Positions 31,150-43,672 are shown, counted from the first letter of the stretch. The stretch is DNA of 64,000 bases from Nemophila menziesii (GCA_029959085.1 JARWIR010000035.1:4508501-4572500); one strand, 5' to 3'. Numbers and translations are program-made. The notes: generated from the sequence alone by a model not told the origin.

Positions 31150-31252
31150 CTACATCGTTAGTCCTTGTGCTTTTATTTAGTGCTTTTATTTTAACTTAGT
31201 TCTATTTTACGCTTTTTGTTTCTTTGTTTTGTCTTTTTCAAATTTCTTTTAG

Positions 31253-32954
31253 ATGGATAATCAACGGTTAGAGTTAGGTCTTCCTGGCCCATTCTGAGTG
31301 CAACCCATAGGCATTCGCCGTCATGCTATTCAAGTCATTCGGTTCAAGCCCAATTGGGACATGATTATTCAATTCGCGAGCTATAAAGTATAGTGGTGTT
31401 ACAAATCAAGATCCGGTCTGATATGTTGAAGAATTCATCCAATTTCGTGATTCCTACATTGCTGAAGCTGTCACGCAAGAACAGATTTATTATTTAATAT
31501 TTCAATTTTTCTTGACCGAGAAAGCAAGCAATTGGTTAGATGATCAACCTCCCAGCTAATAACAAATTGGGACAAACTTCAAACAAGATTTCTTGAACGA
31601 TTGTATCCTACAAGTATGCGAGTGAAGGAATAGCTGGAGCTGATAAATTTCTTATAAGAAGCCAGAGAGAGTGTTGGAGAAGCATGGACTAGATTTCAAA
31701 TGAAGTTGGCAAGATGTCCACTACACAGATACATGCCAGAATTACAAGCTATAAAGAACTCAATATACAATCAAGATTAAGAGTAGATGATCTGGGTCGT
31801 GGTGGTTTTGTCTCCATGGATTCGAAAGAAGCAAAGAGTGGTATGAAAAGAATTATCAAGATAGACATAATTTGGCCACAATCACAAACGCCTACCACTA
31901 ATATTGATACATAGGTAAGGATTTCAATCTTGCAATATCAAATACAGCAACTTGCTATAACAGTTGAGAAAAGCATTCAAGATAAGAGTTCTGAGTTGAA
32001 GGTCATAAATTCAACCCAGGGGTACTCCATGGGACATCCGACAAATTTCCAGAATCCTCACCAAGGTAATCAAATGCAGCAAGCAGTTCCAAGTAGAGTC
32101 ACTATCCAAAACTATTCATATTAACCTCGACGTCAAGAAATTGTTTATCAAGTGCCACCTCAACAACTATACCTGCAAGAACAAGCCTATGAAAATTAAG
32201 CTAATCAACCACCGGGCTACAATGAGTACAATGAAAGTCACGCTCCAATAGCACTTCCATCACGTCCTCAAGAAGATATCATTGAGTTAAAAGAGACTAT
32301 TAGTCGATTCATCAACTTCTCAAAGGACAATATGAGCATACTTGAGTCAAAAATCGATGCATCTGTAGTGCAAGGCCTGTAACAACACAATCAAGATATG
32401 AAACAACATACACAAATTTTAGAACAAAATGTGATGCGACTCACTATAGTCATAGAACAAATGAAAGTCAACTCTTGTAATTGACCCAAACTACACATTA
32501 TAATATGAAGAAGATCCAATACGTTGAAGACAAGGTTAAGGCTATTAGTCTTCAAGCTGAAGAGATGAAAAAATCACCACCATCTCCATCGAGTAAAGAG
32601 GAGGTTTTACCAACCAAGTCAAACGTAGCTAGGATGAACTTAGATGAGATAATTGTTGAAGATTGGGTTGAAGAGGTAGAACAAGATGAGATTAAGAAGC
32701 TAAGAGTGGTTGATTCACCAAGAATGGAAGAGAAAAGCAGGGTGAGACCACCACCCCCATATTTTTATTATACAAGTAAAATCCTCTTTCCAAAGGAGGA
32801 TCAAGAGAGGTGTATGGAGACGTTAAAGCAAGTGAAAATCAATGTCCCTCTACTAGAAGCTATGGAAGGAAAGCGAAACTATAATCGATTCTTTATGGAG
32901 GCACTCTCCTGTAAAGATAAGTTCACAGAATCTAAGACTATGGCACTAAACTAA
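31253..32954 (+). pseudogene. Element C gag, degraded
   Basis: Starts ATGGATAATCAA (MDNQRLELGLPGPF), then a TGA after 14 codons and further stops and frameshifts. Recognisable parts are the capsid signature around 31420-31700 (family match to 'FIQFRDSYIAEAVTQEQIYY', 'ASNWLDDQP', 'AWTRFQ'), a Gln-rich region near 31930-32130 and a charged linker from 32481 ending in 'VRPPPPYFYYTSKI' and 'KVNINVPLLEAM'-like sequence. The group differs clearly from the gag of A, B and G. Confidence 0.75.
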
Positions 32955-32999
32955 GGGATATCGGCGCAAGTTCAGCGAAAGTTACCGCCGAAGCTTAAA

Positions 33000-33389
33000 G
33001 ATTCTGGAGGTTTCAACCTCCCAATTAAAATAGATGATATATTCCACAAAAGGGAAATGTGTGATTTAGGGGCAAGTGTGAATATCATGCCCAAAAGTAT
33101 ATTCAAGAAGATTTGTATTTGTGATGTAAAACGGACTTCCATAATCTTACAACTTGCGTATCAATCAACAGGAAAACCGTGGGGTGTAATCAAGGACGTG
33201 CTTATTCAAGTAGATAACCTTGTTATTCCCACATATTTTATTATTTTTGATTATAAAGTAGATAAGAACGTCGCATTCATACTTTGGTGTCAATTCCTAG
33301 CCACGAGCGACACCATAGCCAATGTGAACGAGGGAACCGTGACTCTACGTATTGAAGATGATTCTGAAACATTCTATGTTTATGGATAA
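33000..33389 (+). pseudogene. Element C aspartic protease
   Basis: 110 open codons from 33057 contain the retropepsin active site 'CDLGASVNIMPKSIF' and the downstream half 'VIKDVLIQVDNLVIPTYFIIFDYKVDKNVAFIL'. The 'LGRPFL' motif of A and B reads LWCQFL here. The frame stops at 33389 and no RT follows. Confidence 0.8.
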
Positions 33390-34372
33390 AAAGAAGAAAA
33401 AGAAGTCACAAAGAATTTTTCAGCAATCAGAGTTGTGACCAAAAAGCTAGAACGTGTAAACCCCCACGACACCATGGAAAAGGAAAATGTGTTTTGGGTA
33501 GGAGACGAGGTAGCACGGAAATCTTCCAACCACAAGCATAAAAGTTCTTGGAGAGTGTCATACTTCATCACACGAAGTATTTCAACATGAGTGGTCGAAT
33601 TAAAAGCTATAGAGAGTTGCAAACTCAGATTGGTAGAAGCTAATCACTTCACTGACTGCTGGGAGGCTATAAAAAGAAATAACAGAGGTAACACTTCGAA
33701 CTTTGAAAGACGCTAAACAAAAGTGCCTTTCAGGAGGCATCCCACAATCCTATATCTTTTTATGTTTTTGATATTTTTAGTTAGTTTATGTGTTTGTAGT
33801 GCATATTGCAGTAATAAGGAAGGTATGAGTATTTTTTATGTATAGGTATGCAAAGATTTGGGTCTAGGGTGAAAAAATCGAAGATTTTCGAACTTAAAGA
33901 ATCCTGGACAAACCACAATTACGGTATACCGCAACTTCCCTTGTGCATCGCACCTTTACCGTATCATCAATTGCGAAAAACACTGCCACGGGTCGAAGAA
34001 GGCATGACATCGGCTACGGTACACCGCATCATCACCGTGGTGCACCACAGTAGGTCGGTTCAAATGATATAAACGATTCCTTATTGGATTGTTAACTTAC
34101 AAAACCAAAGCCTAGCCTCTTCTAACCTCCCAAGAATGAAAATTTCTGTCCCAGACTCTATACAAACACTTTGAAGCTTGATCAAGATTTCTTCCACCAC
34201 AAGTAAATTGTTCCTTCCACAATTACTCATAATCCTCCATCCAAACAACAACCTCAAGCCACACCAATCATTCGAAACTAATCTCACACTTGGTGCATCT
34301 TGAGTTGTGGATTAACAAAGATGACGAATAGAATGGATGAGATGGATTACAAGAAGAAGTGTCATATTTTAG
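33390..34372 (+). mobile_element. Element C: post-protease region with RT-integrase deleted, env leader
   Basis: About 340 nt after the protease the end-of-pol segment appears ('CGCTAAACAAAAGTGCC' and 'AGGAGGCATCCCAC', 33713-33750), so RT, RNase H and integrase are missing. The spacer that follows has its own inverted repeats (ACGGTATACCGC near 33922, ACGGTACACCGC near 34016, and similar) in place of the CCGGGTACCCGG palindromes. At 34321 'ATGACGAATAGAATGG' matches the start of the env-position ORF (MTNR). The element breaks off at about 34372. Confidence 0.65.
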
Positions 34373-34850
34373 GGAAGGAAAATAATAACTCTAGGCGTAC
34401 CATGTCTCGTGAAGATGTGTGATTTCAAGAACTTTATCAACAGTCGCGAATCATTCATTGGTAGATATAAAGTCTTTACCCATTTAGACACGTAATCAAC
34501 AGCTAATAGGATATAAATATTTCCATTATATGGTGCAAAGGGACCCATGAAATCAATACCCCATACATCAAATATCTCAACTTCAATAAGATTATTACGT
34601 GGCATCTCATCTCTCTTAGATATATTACCGGTAAATTGGCATCTGTGGCATTATTTGACATATGCATGACAATCTTTATGTAAAGTAGGCCAATAAAAAC
34701 CAGATTGAAGTACCTTTGCAGCTGTACGATCACCTTTAAAATGTCCTCCATAATGTGAATCATGACAACTAGCAACTATAGCACGGACTTCACCTTCAGG
34801 TTTGCATCTTCTCACCATCTGATCACTACATGTTTTATAGAGGAAAGGAT
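34373..34850 (-). pseudogene. Element F integrase, truncated
   Basis: The zinc-binding part ([18 protein letters not shown]) is present but one Lys codon is TAG. The core begins '[10 protein letters not shown]' and breaks off after '[11 protein letters not shown]', before the second catalytic Asp. The missing half is not found nearby. Confidence 0.78.
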
Positions 34851-34851
34851 C

Positions 34852-35412
34852 CTACCAAAAGAACTTATTTGCACGGTGAACTAATCTCTTCCTCTCTTGT
34901 GAGCTAGCTTCTTCAGGAAAAAAACCACTCACAATAAGATTTCCTATGTCTGCATACCAAGGAGTACTCGTTGCGTGTATTGAAAATAGACTCTCATCAA
35001 GAAACTCTTCTTTGACCAACTCTTGTCCACTATTAAACTCAGAACTTTCAAGACGCAGCAAATGATCTGCAACTTGATTTTCATGACCCTTTCGATCTCC
35101 AGTTTCTAAGTCAAACTCTTGTAACAACAATACCCATCTCATCAAATGCGGCTTCCATCTTTCTTCTCCATAAGGTATTGATTTTGAATGATCTGTGTAC
35201 ACAACAAATTTTATTCTAAGGAGATAGGAACAAAATTCGTCAAATTCATACACAACAGCTAGTAATTCCTTTTCTGTTACGGTATAATTAATCTGGGCAC
35301 TTGTGAAGGTCTTAGTAGCATAGTAAATGGAATGGAATAACTTATATTTTCTCTGACCCAATACAGCTCCCATCGCAAGATCACTAGCATCACACATAAC
35401 TTCAAACGACAT
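34852..35412 (-). pseudogene. Element F RNase H
   Basis: 186 open codons: '[20 protein letters not shown]', '[16 protein letters not shown]', '[16 protein letters not shown]', '[14 protein letters not shown]', 'RANKFFW'. The local sequence after TDHS has lost bases relative to element A. Confidence 0.8.
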
Positions 35413-35454
35413 ATTCCAATTAGGAGGTAATACAATGGGTTCATATATGAATTT

Positions 35455-36720
35455 CTACTTGATCTCCTTGAATGCCGCCATGCAAGCTTCATCAAAAAGG
35501 AATTTGGTGTCCATATCGAGTAAGTTACTCAACGACTTAGCGATCTTAGAGAAATCTTTAATGAAACGGAAATAAAACCCATCATGACCCAAGAAACTTC
35601 TCACCCCTTTTACAAAGACAGGAGGGTGAAGAGTCTTGATTACCTCAATCTTTGCACGATCCACCTCTAAGCATGAACTCGAAACCTTGTGTCCTAACAC
35701 TATTCCTTCACGAACCATGAAGAGACATTTCTCCTACTTCAAATCCTAATCAGTCTCCTTGCATCTAATTAACACCTTTTCTAGATTTTGCAAACACTCA
35801 TCAAAGTTATCACCAAAAACATAAATTTCATCCATAAATACCTCAAGGAATCGATCGATCATGTCCCAGAAGATTTCCATCATGAATCTCTGGAAAGTAG
35901 CAGGTGTGTTACGTAATCGAAATGGCATCCTTCGATAAGAAGAGGTACCAAAAGGACATGTAAAGGTAATTTTATTTTGGTATTTTTTATCTACATATAT
36001 TTGATCGTATCCTCAGTATCCATCTAGAAAACAATAGTACTCTCTTCCAGCTAACTTATCCAACATCTAATCTATGAAAGTAAGAGGAAAATGATATTTT
36101 CAGGTGGCCAACTTTCGATAATCCATAAACTCTCTCCAACCAACTACGGTTCTCGAGGGAATGGCTTCACTATGAGCATTCAAGATAGAAGTGATACAAC
36201 CCTTCTTTGGTACACATTGAACCAGACTCACCCACTCATTACTAGCTATGGGAAATATGATTCCCACATCTAGTAGCTTGATTACTTTTTCCTTTACCAT
36301 CTCCTTCATAACTGGCATCAACCTCATTTTTCCTTCAACTGAGTGTGCACTATTATCTTCCAGAATAATTTTGTGTTGGGGAATGGTAGGACTAATACCT
36401 TTGATATAAGAAATAGTCCATTCATTTTCCTCTTTATTAGCTCTTAGTACACGCAATAGTTTATTGTCGTGAGGACCTGTTAAAGTAGCTGAAACAATAA
36501 AATATAAAGTGTTGTTAGTACCTAAATATGCATACCTCAAATGTGACGGAAGTTTCTTCTCTTCTAATTGCAGAGGAGATTCAATAGATGGTTTCTTTTT
36601 AGGTTCCATAGCCCCCGGTTCTCTCAATAGTTTATAGGCTAAACGCCTATACTTTGGATTTTCAGAATTTAGAGTTGCCACTGTTTCGGCAAGCTCTTCC
36701 ATTATTTCCGGTAAGTCAAG
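35455..36720 (-). pseudogene. Element F reverse transcriptase, degraded
   Basis: Three open pieces (36100-36702, 35746-35928 and 35455-35718) cover the fingers ('KLLDVGIIFPIASNEWVSLVQ' region), palm and thumb ('VREGIVLGHKVSSSCLEVDRA'). The palm reads 'VFMDEIYVFGDNF': the second catalytic Asp is Glu, so the enzyme would be inactive even if read through. Confidence 0.82.
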
Positions 36721-36789
36721 TATTAAGGCAGCCTAAAAAGATGTCATCAAAATTCATATCATTAAATACCTCTTGCGTGGCATGATCAA

Positions 36790-37500
36790 TTGCATCCACC
36801 CGAAAACATTCCTCCTTGGAATCCGGAAACTTTATTGCCCTAAACACGTTGAACTATACCTCCTCGTCATGAATACGCATAATAATTCTCCGTTTTATAC
36901 ATCAATAAGAGTACGCCCCATGGCTAGGAATGGTCTTCCCAAAATAATGGGGACATTCCTATCCGCGTCGTATTCAAGTATAACAAAATCAGTCAGAAAA
37001 ATCAAACTACCTGCCTTGACGAGGACATCTTCTATTCTTCCCTCCGGATGTGCGAGGGATCTACCATCCATTTGCAAGACCATAGAGGTCGGTCTTGCAT
37101 TTCCTATCTTTAACTTCTCAAAAACCGATCGAGGCATGAAATTATACTCGCACCCAAATCACACAAAGCTCTCCCTTGCCACTTATCACCAATATAAATA
37201 GGAATAGTAAAACTCCCAGGATCAAGTAATTTAGGTGGCAACTTACTCTGGCATATTAGGTTACATTCTTTTAGCAAACCTATCATCTCATTCTCAAGAT
37301 ATGGGTGTTTGTTGGTATAGCTGTTTTCAGGAGTTTCAAATATTTTGGTACATCTTTAATAGCATCTAAGAATGGTACATTAATGTTAAGATTTCTCACC
37401 ACATTCATGAATCTTTGATATTCAACCATATCTCCTTTCTTCTGAACACTTGAGGGGAAAGGTGGAGGAGGACGATTCCCTTCCACTACAACATCTTTTT
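36790..37500 (-). pseudogene. Element F gag C-terminus and protease
   Basis: 'PPPPFPSSVQKKGDMVEYQRFMNVV' type gag end at 37283-37486, then 'KPISIGDKWQG'-like sequence and the damaged active-site region near 37140. From 36895 to 37137 the protease reads 'ARPTSMVLQMDGRSLAHPEGRIEDVL' and 'IILGRPFLAMGRTLIDV'. Frameshifts separate the pieces. Confidence 0.72.
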
Positions 37501-38800
37501 TCTTTGGCTTTTCTGGAATTTTTAAACTTCCACCTCTTCTACTTCTGGCTCAACTTCTTTTTCCACCACATCCTCTACCATTTTTCTCCTTCACAATTGT
37601 TTCTTTTTCTTTCATAACGGGAAAAGGTTGTGGTGGTAGCTTCTTATAACTTCTGAGCGCTATAGCGTTATAATCTTCTCTCTATTTTGGATTTTATGTG
37701 TCACTTGGGAGCTGCCCTTGTGGACGCTGATATAACTGTTTTTCCATATGAGCTATTTGATTTTCTAACATTTTGAACGCTGTGATAGAAGCTTGCTTAT
37801 CTTGTTGCGTTCTTGCTTGCATAGCAATTAGTGTTTGTAAAGTTTGTTGAACATCTGACGCACTTTCTTGAGGTTGAGCAGTTAGAGATTTCTTATTCAT
37901 AGTATCAGTATAGGTGTCCTGAGAAGGTTGTCTCTGAGCTTGATTTACGTAATTCTGTCCCCCTTGGTAATTATTCAGTGGTCTCTGTTGATAGTTATTT
38001 CCTTGGGGTCGTGGTTGATATGCATAATTCAGATTTACGGCCCCATTCAGATTCGAATATTGGAAACCCGGATGGTTTCTCTTTGGTTGATAACCTTGAC
38101 AACATGAGTTATAGTTCCCTTGGTTGCTTTGACAATTCTCCTAAACATGATCTTGTATACCACAATTTGAACACCCATATATTTCCTATGTAATATTCAC
38201 ATCATCTTTTCTACATGAAACCCCTTCTTTGATAGCTAAAGTAAGCTGTTTCAACTGTTGTTCAAGTGTATTCTTCAATTTATTCTCTAACGAATAGAAT
38301 TTCTCATGAATTCTACTAGTACTCTCTCTATGACTTGTACCTTGGGTAGGTTCTCTCATTGTACTCCAACCCATCTCATTCTTCATTGTTTTGTTTAATA
38401 TAAGCATTAGCTGGTAGTATCTGTAAAAAATCCTGCACCACAAAGTAAGTCTAAATCTTTTCTTGGGCGTCCATCAAGGCCTTTATAGAATTTTGACATA
38501 TGTTGCTCTTTTGAAAAAACATAATCTGGATCTCTTCTTAAACACAATCGAAATCTTTTTCCACACCTACCTTTGGCTCACCGTGTTCTTGATCAAATGA
38601 TGTCAACTCGATTTGTGCGTTCAATCTCATATTCCTTGGATAACAATGATCAAAGAACGTTGTTTGTAGCCCATCCCATTTGTTGATAAGACCTAGTTCT
38701 TGTTGATCAAGCATACTCTCGCTACATCTATTACGAAAAATATGAAATTTGCAAAGTACATATGATCTCTTCTTACACCTTGCGTTACATACGCATCACA
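37501..38800 (-). pseudogene. Element F gag, capsid to linker
   Basis: Recognisable on the minus strand are the capsid end ('NKTMKNEMGWSTMREPTQG', about 38340-38400), 'LEQQLKQLTLAIKEG' (about 38230), a damaged zinc knuckle (near 38150) and 'QRPQGQLPSDT' (37694-37730). Several stops and frameshifts are present. The N-terminal part is missing right of about 38800. Confidence 0.72.
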
Positions 38801-39257
38801 TATTTGTGTATTTTGTTGTTGCATGCTTTACACTACCTATGCATCAATTTTTTACTCAAGTCTGTTCATATTGTCCTTTGAGAAGTTGATGAACCGACTA
38901 ATAGTCTCTTTTAACTCAATGATATCTTCTTGAGGACGTGATGGAAGTGCTACTTGAGCGTGACTTTCATTGTACTCATTCTAGCCCTGTGGTTGATTAG
39001 CTTGATTTTCATAGGCTTGTTCTTGCAGGTATAGTTGTTAAGGAGGCACTTGATAAACAATATCTTGAGGTGGAGGTCGATATGAATAGTTTTTGATTGT
39101 GACTCGACTCAGAATTGCTTGATGCATCTGATTACCTTAGTGAGGATTCTGGAAATTCGCCTGATGTCCCATGGAGTACCCCTGGGTTGCATTTATGACC
39201 TTCACCTTAGAATTCTTATTTTCAATTCTTTTCTCAACTGCTATAGCAAGTTGTATT
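38801..39257 (-). pseudogene. Element D gag, distal part
   Basis: On the minus strand it matches element C gag at about 31930-32410 (Gln-rich region, 'GYSMGHPTNFQNPHQG'-like). It continues the gag piece at 40793-41499 across solo LTR E. At about 38800 it joins the capsid region of F-type gag. Confidence 0.7.
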
Positions 39258-40792
39258 TGATGTCTCCCTATTTGTGATGATTTAATCTTATTTGGAGACA
39301 TCATTTTAAGTGTTTTAGGAGGTCTGGTAGACGATTTTTATATGAATTATTATATTTTTCTATTTCTTGTCTTGATTTGATGATTTATTATTTTTAGAGC
39401 ATATTTGGTTTAGTTTATTTATTTAGTGTGAAGCTTTAAAGATATATAGAAATTAATTATATGTCAAATCAATTCCAAGAGATAAATGAAAGAAAATTAT
39501 GATGGAAATTGGAGATAAAGGAAAGAAAATATAGATATGGAAAGATAAAGTTGCCAAGTATATCTGAATTCTAGTAGCTACGTCCATAAAAGTGATCATA
39601 ACTAAATATTTGCTAGGAATTTTGAAGAATGGTCTGAAGAAAAGTGATTGAGCTTTCCGAGACGACAAGTTTCGATTTAAAGAACGCGTCAATCGGAGTT
39701 GAAACGAAGAGGTTATGGCCAAAACAAAACAGAGGCTAATTATTACATTTTTAATATTTTAGGGTTATGAATTTGAGTTGGACTAGAAGTCCAATTAGTT
39801 GTCTTCCACTCCAAGAAAACATTCTAGGGCTTCCTAGACTCCTATAAATACACCTTTTAACCTTTGTAAAATCATCCTTTCTCAGTTCTAAACTTTATAT
39901 TAATTCGTAGTCATTCAACAGAGCAAGATGACATTCATGTATATTTATTTTAGTTTTATTCATTTAGGTATGAACTAATTTTCCCATAGCTTGGGTTTTG
40001 TATTATGTATAATCTACGAATTCTATTTTCTTTCTATCTAGGTTTCTATGGGAATTATATGTTTTAAATTGATTCTAGCCACTTAACCATGTATTTGATT
40101 TATGTACTTTGATTTATTGTCTGTCTTATACCTGATCAATTTAGGGTTGTGCTAATAGTAGTTAGATGGTCACCCGGAAGGGGTGTCTAATTATTGAAAC
40201 ACCACATAAACGTTTAGTGTACGGAATTAATCTTGACAAGATTTGTCTAACTAGATATTCAATAGGGTTTATTTTAATCACCAATCATCATTGTTAGGCC
40301 AGTCTCATCTAGGAAAGTAGTAGCGCAGGAACACCCTATTTGAGTCCCCTCGTGATTGTGAGGTCGCCATCCTAGTTTGCTCTCCACGGATAGGGGGAAT
40401 TTAGAATCTTGACTACTTATCTAAGAGCAATTATCTCCCTTATAAACTGAAATGATAGAAAGAATAGAAGGATTAGTGCATACTAGAAAAACCTAAGCTA
40501 TATTCTCTCATCTTATTTCTCTCATATTTAATTATTTGTCTTTTAATTTATTTAGTTTTTAATCTCATCTCTCCATCAATCGTATCTATTTTCTGTATTT
40601 TAATTATTAATTGCTACACTGATTTACTTACCCATTTGTCTAACAAATTTAAGTCCCTGAGGATCGAATCTTCTTATCATTAAAACTTGCATACGTCCTG
40701 TAATACTTGCAATACTGTGGTAAGTCTAGGGTATTTGTGTATCTTTTTTCGTATTTAATTATCATAATTTTATCACACCCTAGGCGACACCA
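39258..40792 (+). mobile_element. Solo LTR E, inserted in element D gag
   Basis: 1535 bp, TGATGTCTCC...GGCGACACCA, with a 10-bp inverted repeat at its start (39258-39267 with 39294-39303) and TATAAATA at 39843-39850. Both sides carry D gag on the minus strand, with no internal element sequence. GTTGTAT occurs at 39250-39256 and 40793-40799, one nt off the LTR on the left. It is the product of LTR-LTR recombination. Its 3' third matches 1-586. Confidence 0.88.
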
Positions 40793-41499
40793 GTTGTATA
40801 TGATCTCGCAAGCTTGAAAACTTTGCCTATGTATCAATATTAGTGGTAGGCGTTTGTGATTGTGGCCAAATTGTGTCTGTCACGATAATTTTTTCCATAC
40901 CATTCTTTGCTTCTTTCGGATGCATGGAGACAAAACAACCACGACCCTAATCATCTACTCTTAATCTTTACTATGTATTGAGTCCTTTATAGAACATGGC
41001 TAATTGTAATTCTGGTGTGTATCCATGTAGTGGACATCTTGCCAACTTCTTTTGGAATCTAGTCCATGCTTCTCCAACACTCTCTTCGGCTTCTTGTAAG
41101 AAATTCATAAGCTCCAATTGTTCCTTCACTTGCATACTTGTAGGATAAAATATTTCAAGGAATCTTGTTTGAAGTTTGTCTCATTTTGTTATTAGTTGGG
41201 AGGTTGATCATCTAACCAATCGCTTTCTTTCCTGGTCAAGAAAAATTGAAACGTTAAATAATAAATCTGTTCTTATGTGACACCTTAAGTAATGTAGGCA
41301 TCACGAAATTGCATGAATTTCTGAACAAATTCGACCGGATCTTGATGTGTAACACAACTATACTTTCCATAGCTGCGAATTAATTTATCATGTCCCGATC
41401 GGGTTTGAATCAAACGGCTTGAATAGCTGGAGGGCTAATACCTATGGGTTGCACTCGGAATTGGCCAGGAAGACCGAACTCTAACAGTTGATTATCCAT
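40793..41499 (-). pseudogene. Element D gag, proximal part
   Basis: Starts on the minus strand at 41499 (MDNQLLEFGLPGQF), matching element C (MDNQRLELGLPGPF), and breaks at a TGA after about 30 codons. The capsid region lies at about 41050-41400. It has many stops and is old. It continues at 38801-39257. Confidence 0.72.
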
Positions 41500-41592
41500 C
41501 TAAAAGAAATTTGAAAAATACAAAACAAAGAAACAAAAAGCGTAAAATAGAACTAACTAAAAATAAATGCGCAACGACTGACGATGTAGTCC

Positions 41593-41610
41593 CCAGCAGC
41601 AACGCTAAAA
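41593..41610 (-). promoter_or_regulatory. Decayed primer binding site of element D
   Basis: On the minus strand it reads TAGCGTTGCTGCTGGGGA or close to it, a mutated form of the tRNA-Asp site, next to the LTR end at 41614. Confidence 0.55.
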
Positions 41611-41613
41611 ACT

Positions 41614-42065
41614 TGTGTTGGTTAGGGTGTGATAATATAATGATAAATAAAGATAAGAACTATCACCCTAACAAAACACGTCACTCACTACAAGTATCAC
41701 AAATCGTATGCAAGTTTTAACGATAAGTATTATTCGCCCTTAGAGACTACGAAAATTAGGAAAACACATGCAAATATAAAGTGCAAAAAAAGGAAGCTAG
41801 AAGAATAATACGCTGAAGAGGAAAGACTCTGAAATATTTATTTGGTTCTTATGACTCTAAACGGACATAAATTAAAGACAAGAAAGTAAAATAGGTTAGA
41901 TAGAAGTTTATGATATTTTAGTTTGAGAACTATCAAGTAATCCCCACTACCAGAGGGAGGATAGTATGATATACAATAACCGAGATTCTAAATTCCTCCT
42001 AACCCCATTCTGGGTGGACTTAGAATGCTCAAACTTGGTGGTTAAATTAAACCCTAATGACTATC
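41614..42065 (-). repeat. Partial LTR of element D (R-U5 end)
   Basis: 452 bp matching the last third of the element C LTR on the minus strand. It is cut at 42065 by the insertion of element G. The rest of this LTR is not found to the right, since G itself is truncated. Confidence 0.78.
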
Positions 42066-43648
42066 TGATGTCTCCCTTTTTGCTCTAATTTAATACCCGT
42101 AGGAGACATATTTTTAGGTGAGTAATTGACTAATATGATAGACTTTTAGGATTAATTCGTTATATTTTAATTTCTCTTCTTTGATTTTAATATATTTCAT
42201 TTTTAAAGCTTTTGCACGTTAAACGGTTTATTTTTAGTGCAAAGTTTGTAGGTCCATGGAAGCTAGGGAGCACCAATACATGGAGAGGAATCGAGAATTA
42301 AAGTCTTAGATCGAGTAGAGAAGTCAAAGGCGAGAAAAGAGATCCCGAAGAGTTAACTAGGAAAGCTGCAAATCTGGAAGGCTAGTAGTAATTGCTGATT
42401 TTGAGCGACTTAAACATGGATACAGCCTTTGGGTCGTCAAATAGAGATTATTCCTTATCGACTTAGGAAGATTTAGAAACTGGAACATGTCAATTAGGAG
42501 TTGATTTGAGGAAGTTACAACCGTTTTACTACGGGCTGTACATCGGATTTAAAATAAAAGATTGGATTTGAGCTTTTTAATATTTCATTATTTCATTTAA
42601 GTAGTAGCCCAAGTCCGATTTTCTTCATATAAATAGGCCTTAAGACTCTTATTTTACACACAACTCATATAACACAATTCATTCTACGCTTAAATTCAAG
42701 AGCAAAAGTCAAGAGCAAAAGGGAGAAAAAGGAGCTAAAGGTGAAGAATCTTCATTCTTCTACCGGAAGTAAATTCCAACGCCTCAATTAGGCTCTTTTA
42801 TTTTATTTTGTAATTTGAGAAAAGGAATTCCTTTTATTTTAATTTAATTTATAAGCTAAATTATTATTTACTTGAGAATCGCATATTGGGTAAAACCCTA
42901 ACTTGATTAATTAATGTTTTTCTAATTTGGCATTTAGTAATTTAAATTGAACTCGTTATTTTCTGTTGGCTTTTACTTTATTTTTCATTATTATCTTTGA
43001 AGTCATGAACCAAGGGTAATTTTCAGTATTTTGTCTATTCGTTATAGTTGCGTAATGATCACCTTAACGTGGGGATTAAATACAGACCTAGATAATAGCA
43101 GTTGGTATTCTCCAATGACCTTGATAGGCTTGACTAACCAATCTTCAATGAGGCAAGAAACTTAATCATTCGAAAGTAGTTATAATCACATTGACGGTGT
43201 TTATAATACCGTAGGAGAGCTCGTAAGTCCACCCTGACGGGGGTTAGGAGACTTTAGAATCCCGAATATCACAAATATAACAATTCAACCCTTAACAGAA
43301 AGCATTAATTAAGAAGGTTTAGGTGAAACCCTTGCGTGACCAAGTACTGATCTCATTCTTGCGTCTACTCATATCTACTTTACTTGCGTCTTATTTATTT
43401 GCATTATCTAAATTAATATTTTAATTTATTTGCATCTTAGTTCTTAAAAAACAAAAATCAAACAACTTTATATCTTTTTCTTTTTCGTACTTGCAATTAT
43501 TCTACTAATTGTATCACACGTGATTTGTACCTATTCCGTCCCTGAGAACGAATCTGATTTATCGGTTTCTTACTTGGACAACTGTATACTTGCGGTTTGT
43601 GAGTCCTCAACTTTATTGCATTATTTTATAACACACAAGTACCCACCA
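42066..43648 (+). repeat. 5' LTR of element G
   Basis: 1583 bp, TGATGTCTCC...ACCCACCA. TATAAAT at 42628-42634, and an 8-bp inverted repeat (ATGTCTCC/GGAGACAT) at the start. Related in layout to the LTRs of A and B, but clearly diverged. Confidence 0.88.
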
Positions 43649-43654
43649 AGTTTT

Positions 43655-43672
43655 TGGCGCCGCTGCCGGGGA
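43655..43672 (+). promoter_or_regulatory. Primer binding site of element G (tRNA-Asp type)
   Basis: TGGCGCCGCTGCCGGGGA, identical to A and B, 6 nt after the LTR. Confidence 0.85.

Larger units (their letters stand above)
34373..38800 (-). mobile_element. Element F: internal Athila fragment without LTRs
   Basis: On the minus strand it runs from the gag capsid region (about 38800) through zinc-knuckle region, protease, RT and RNase H to the middle of integrase (34373). Both ends are truncated and there is no LTR or primer site. It is closer to A/B/G than to C/D in sequence. It abuts element C on the left and D-type gag on the right. Confidence 0.75.
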
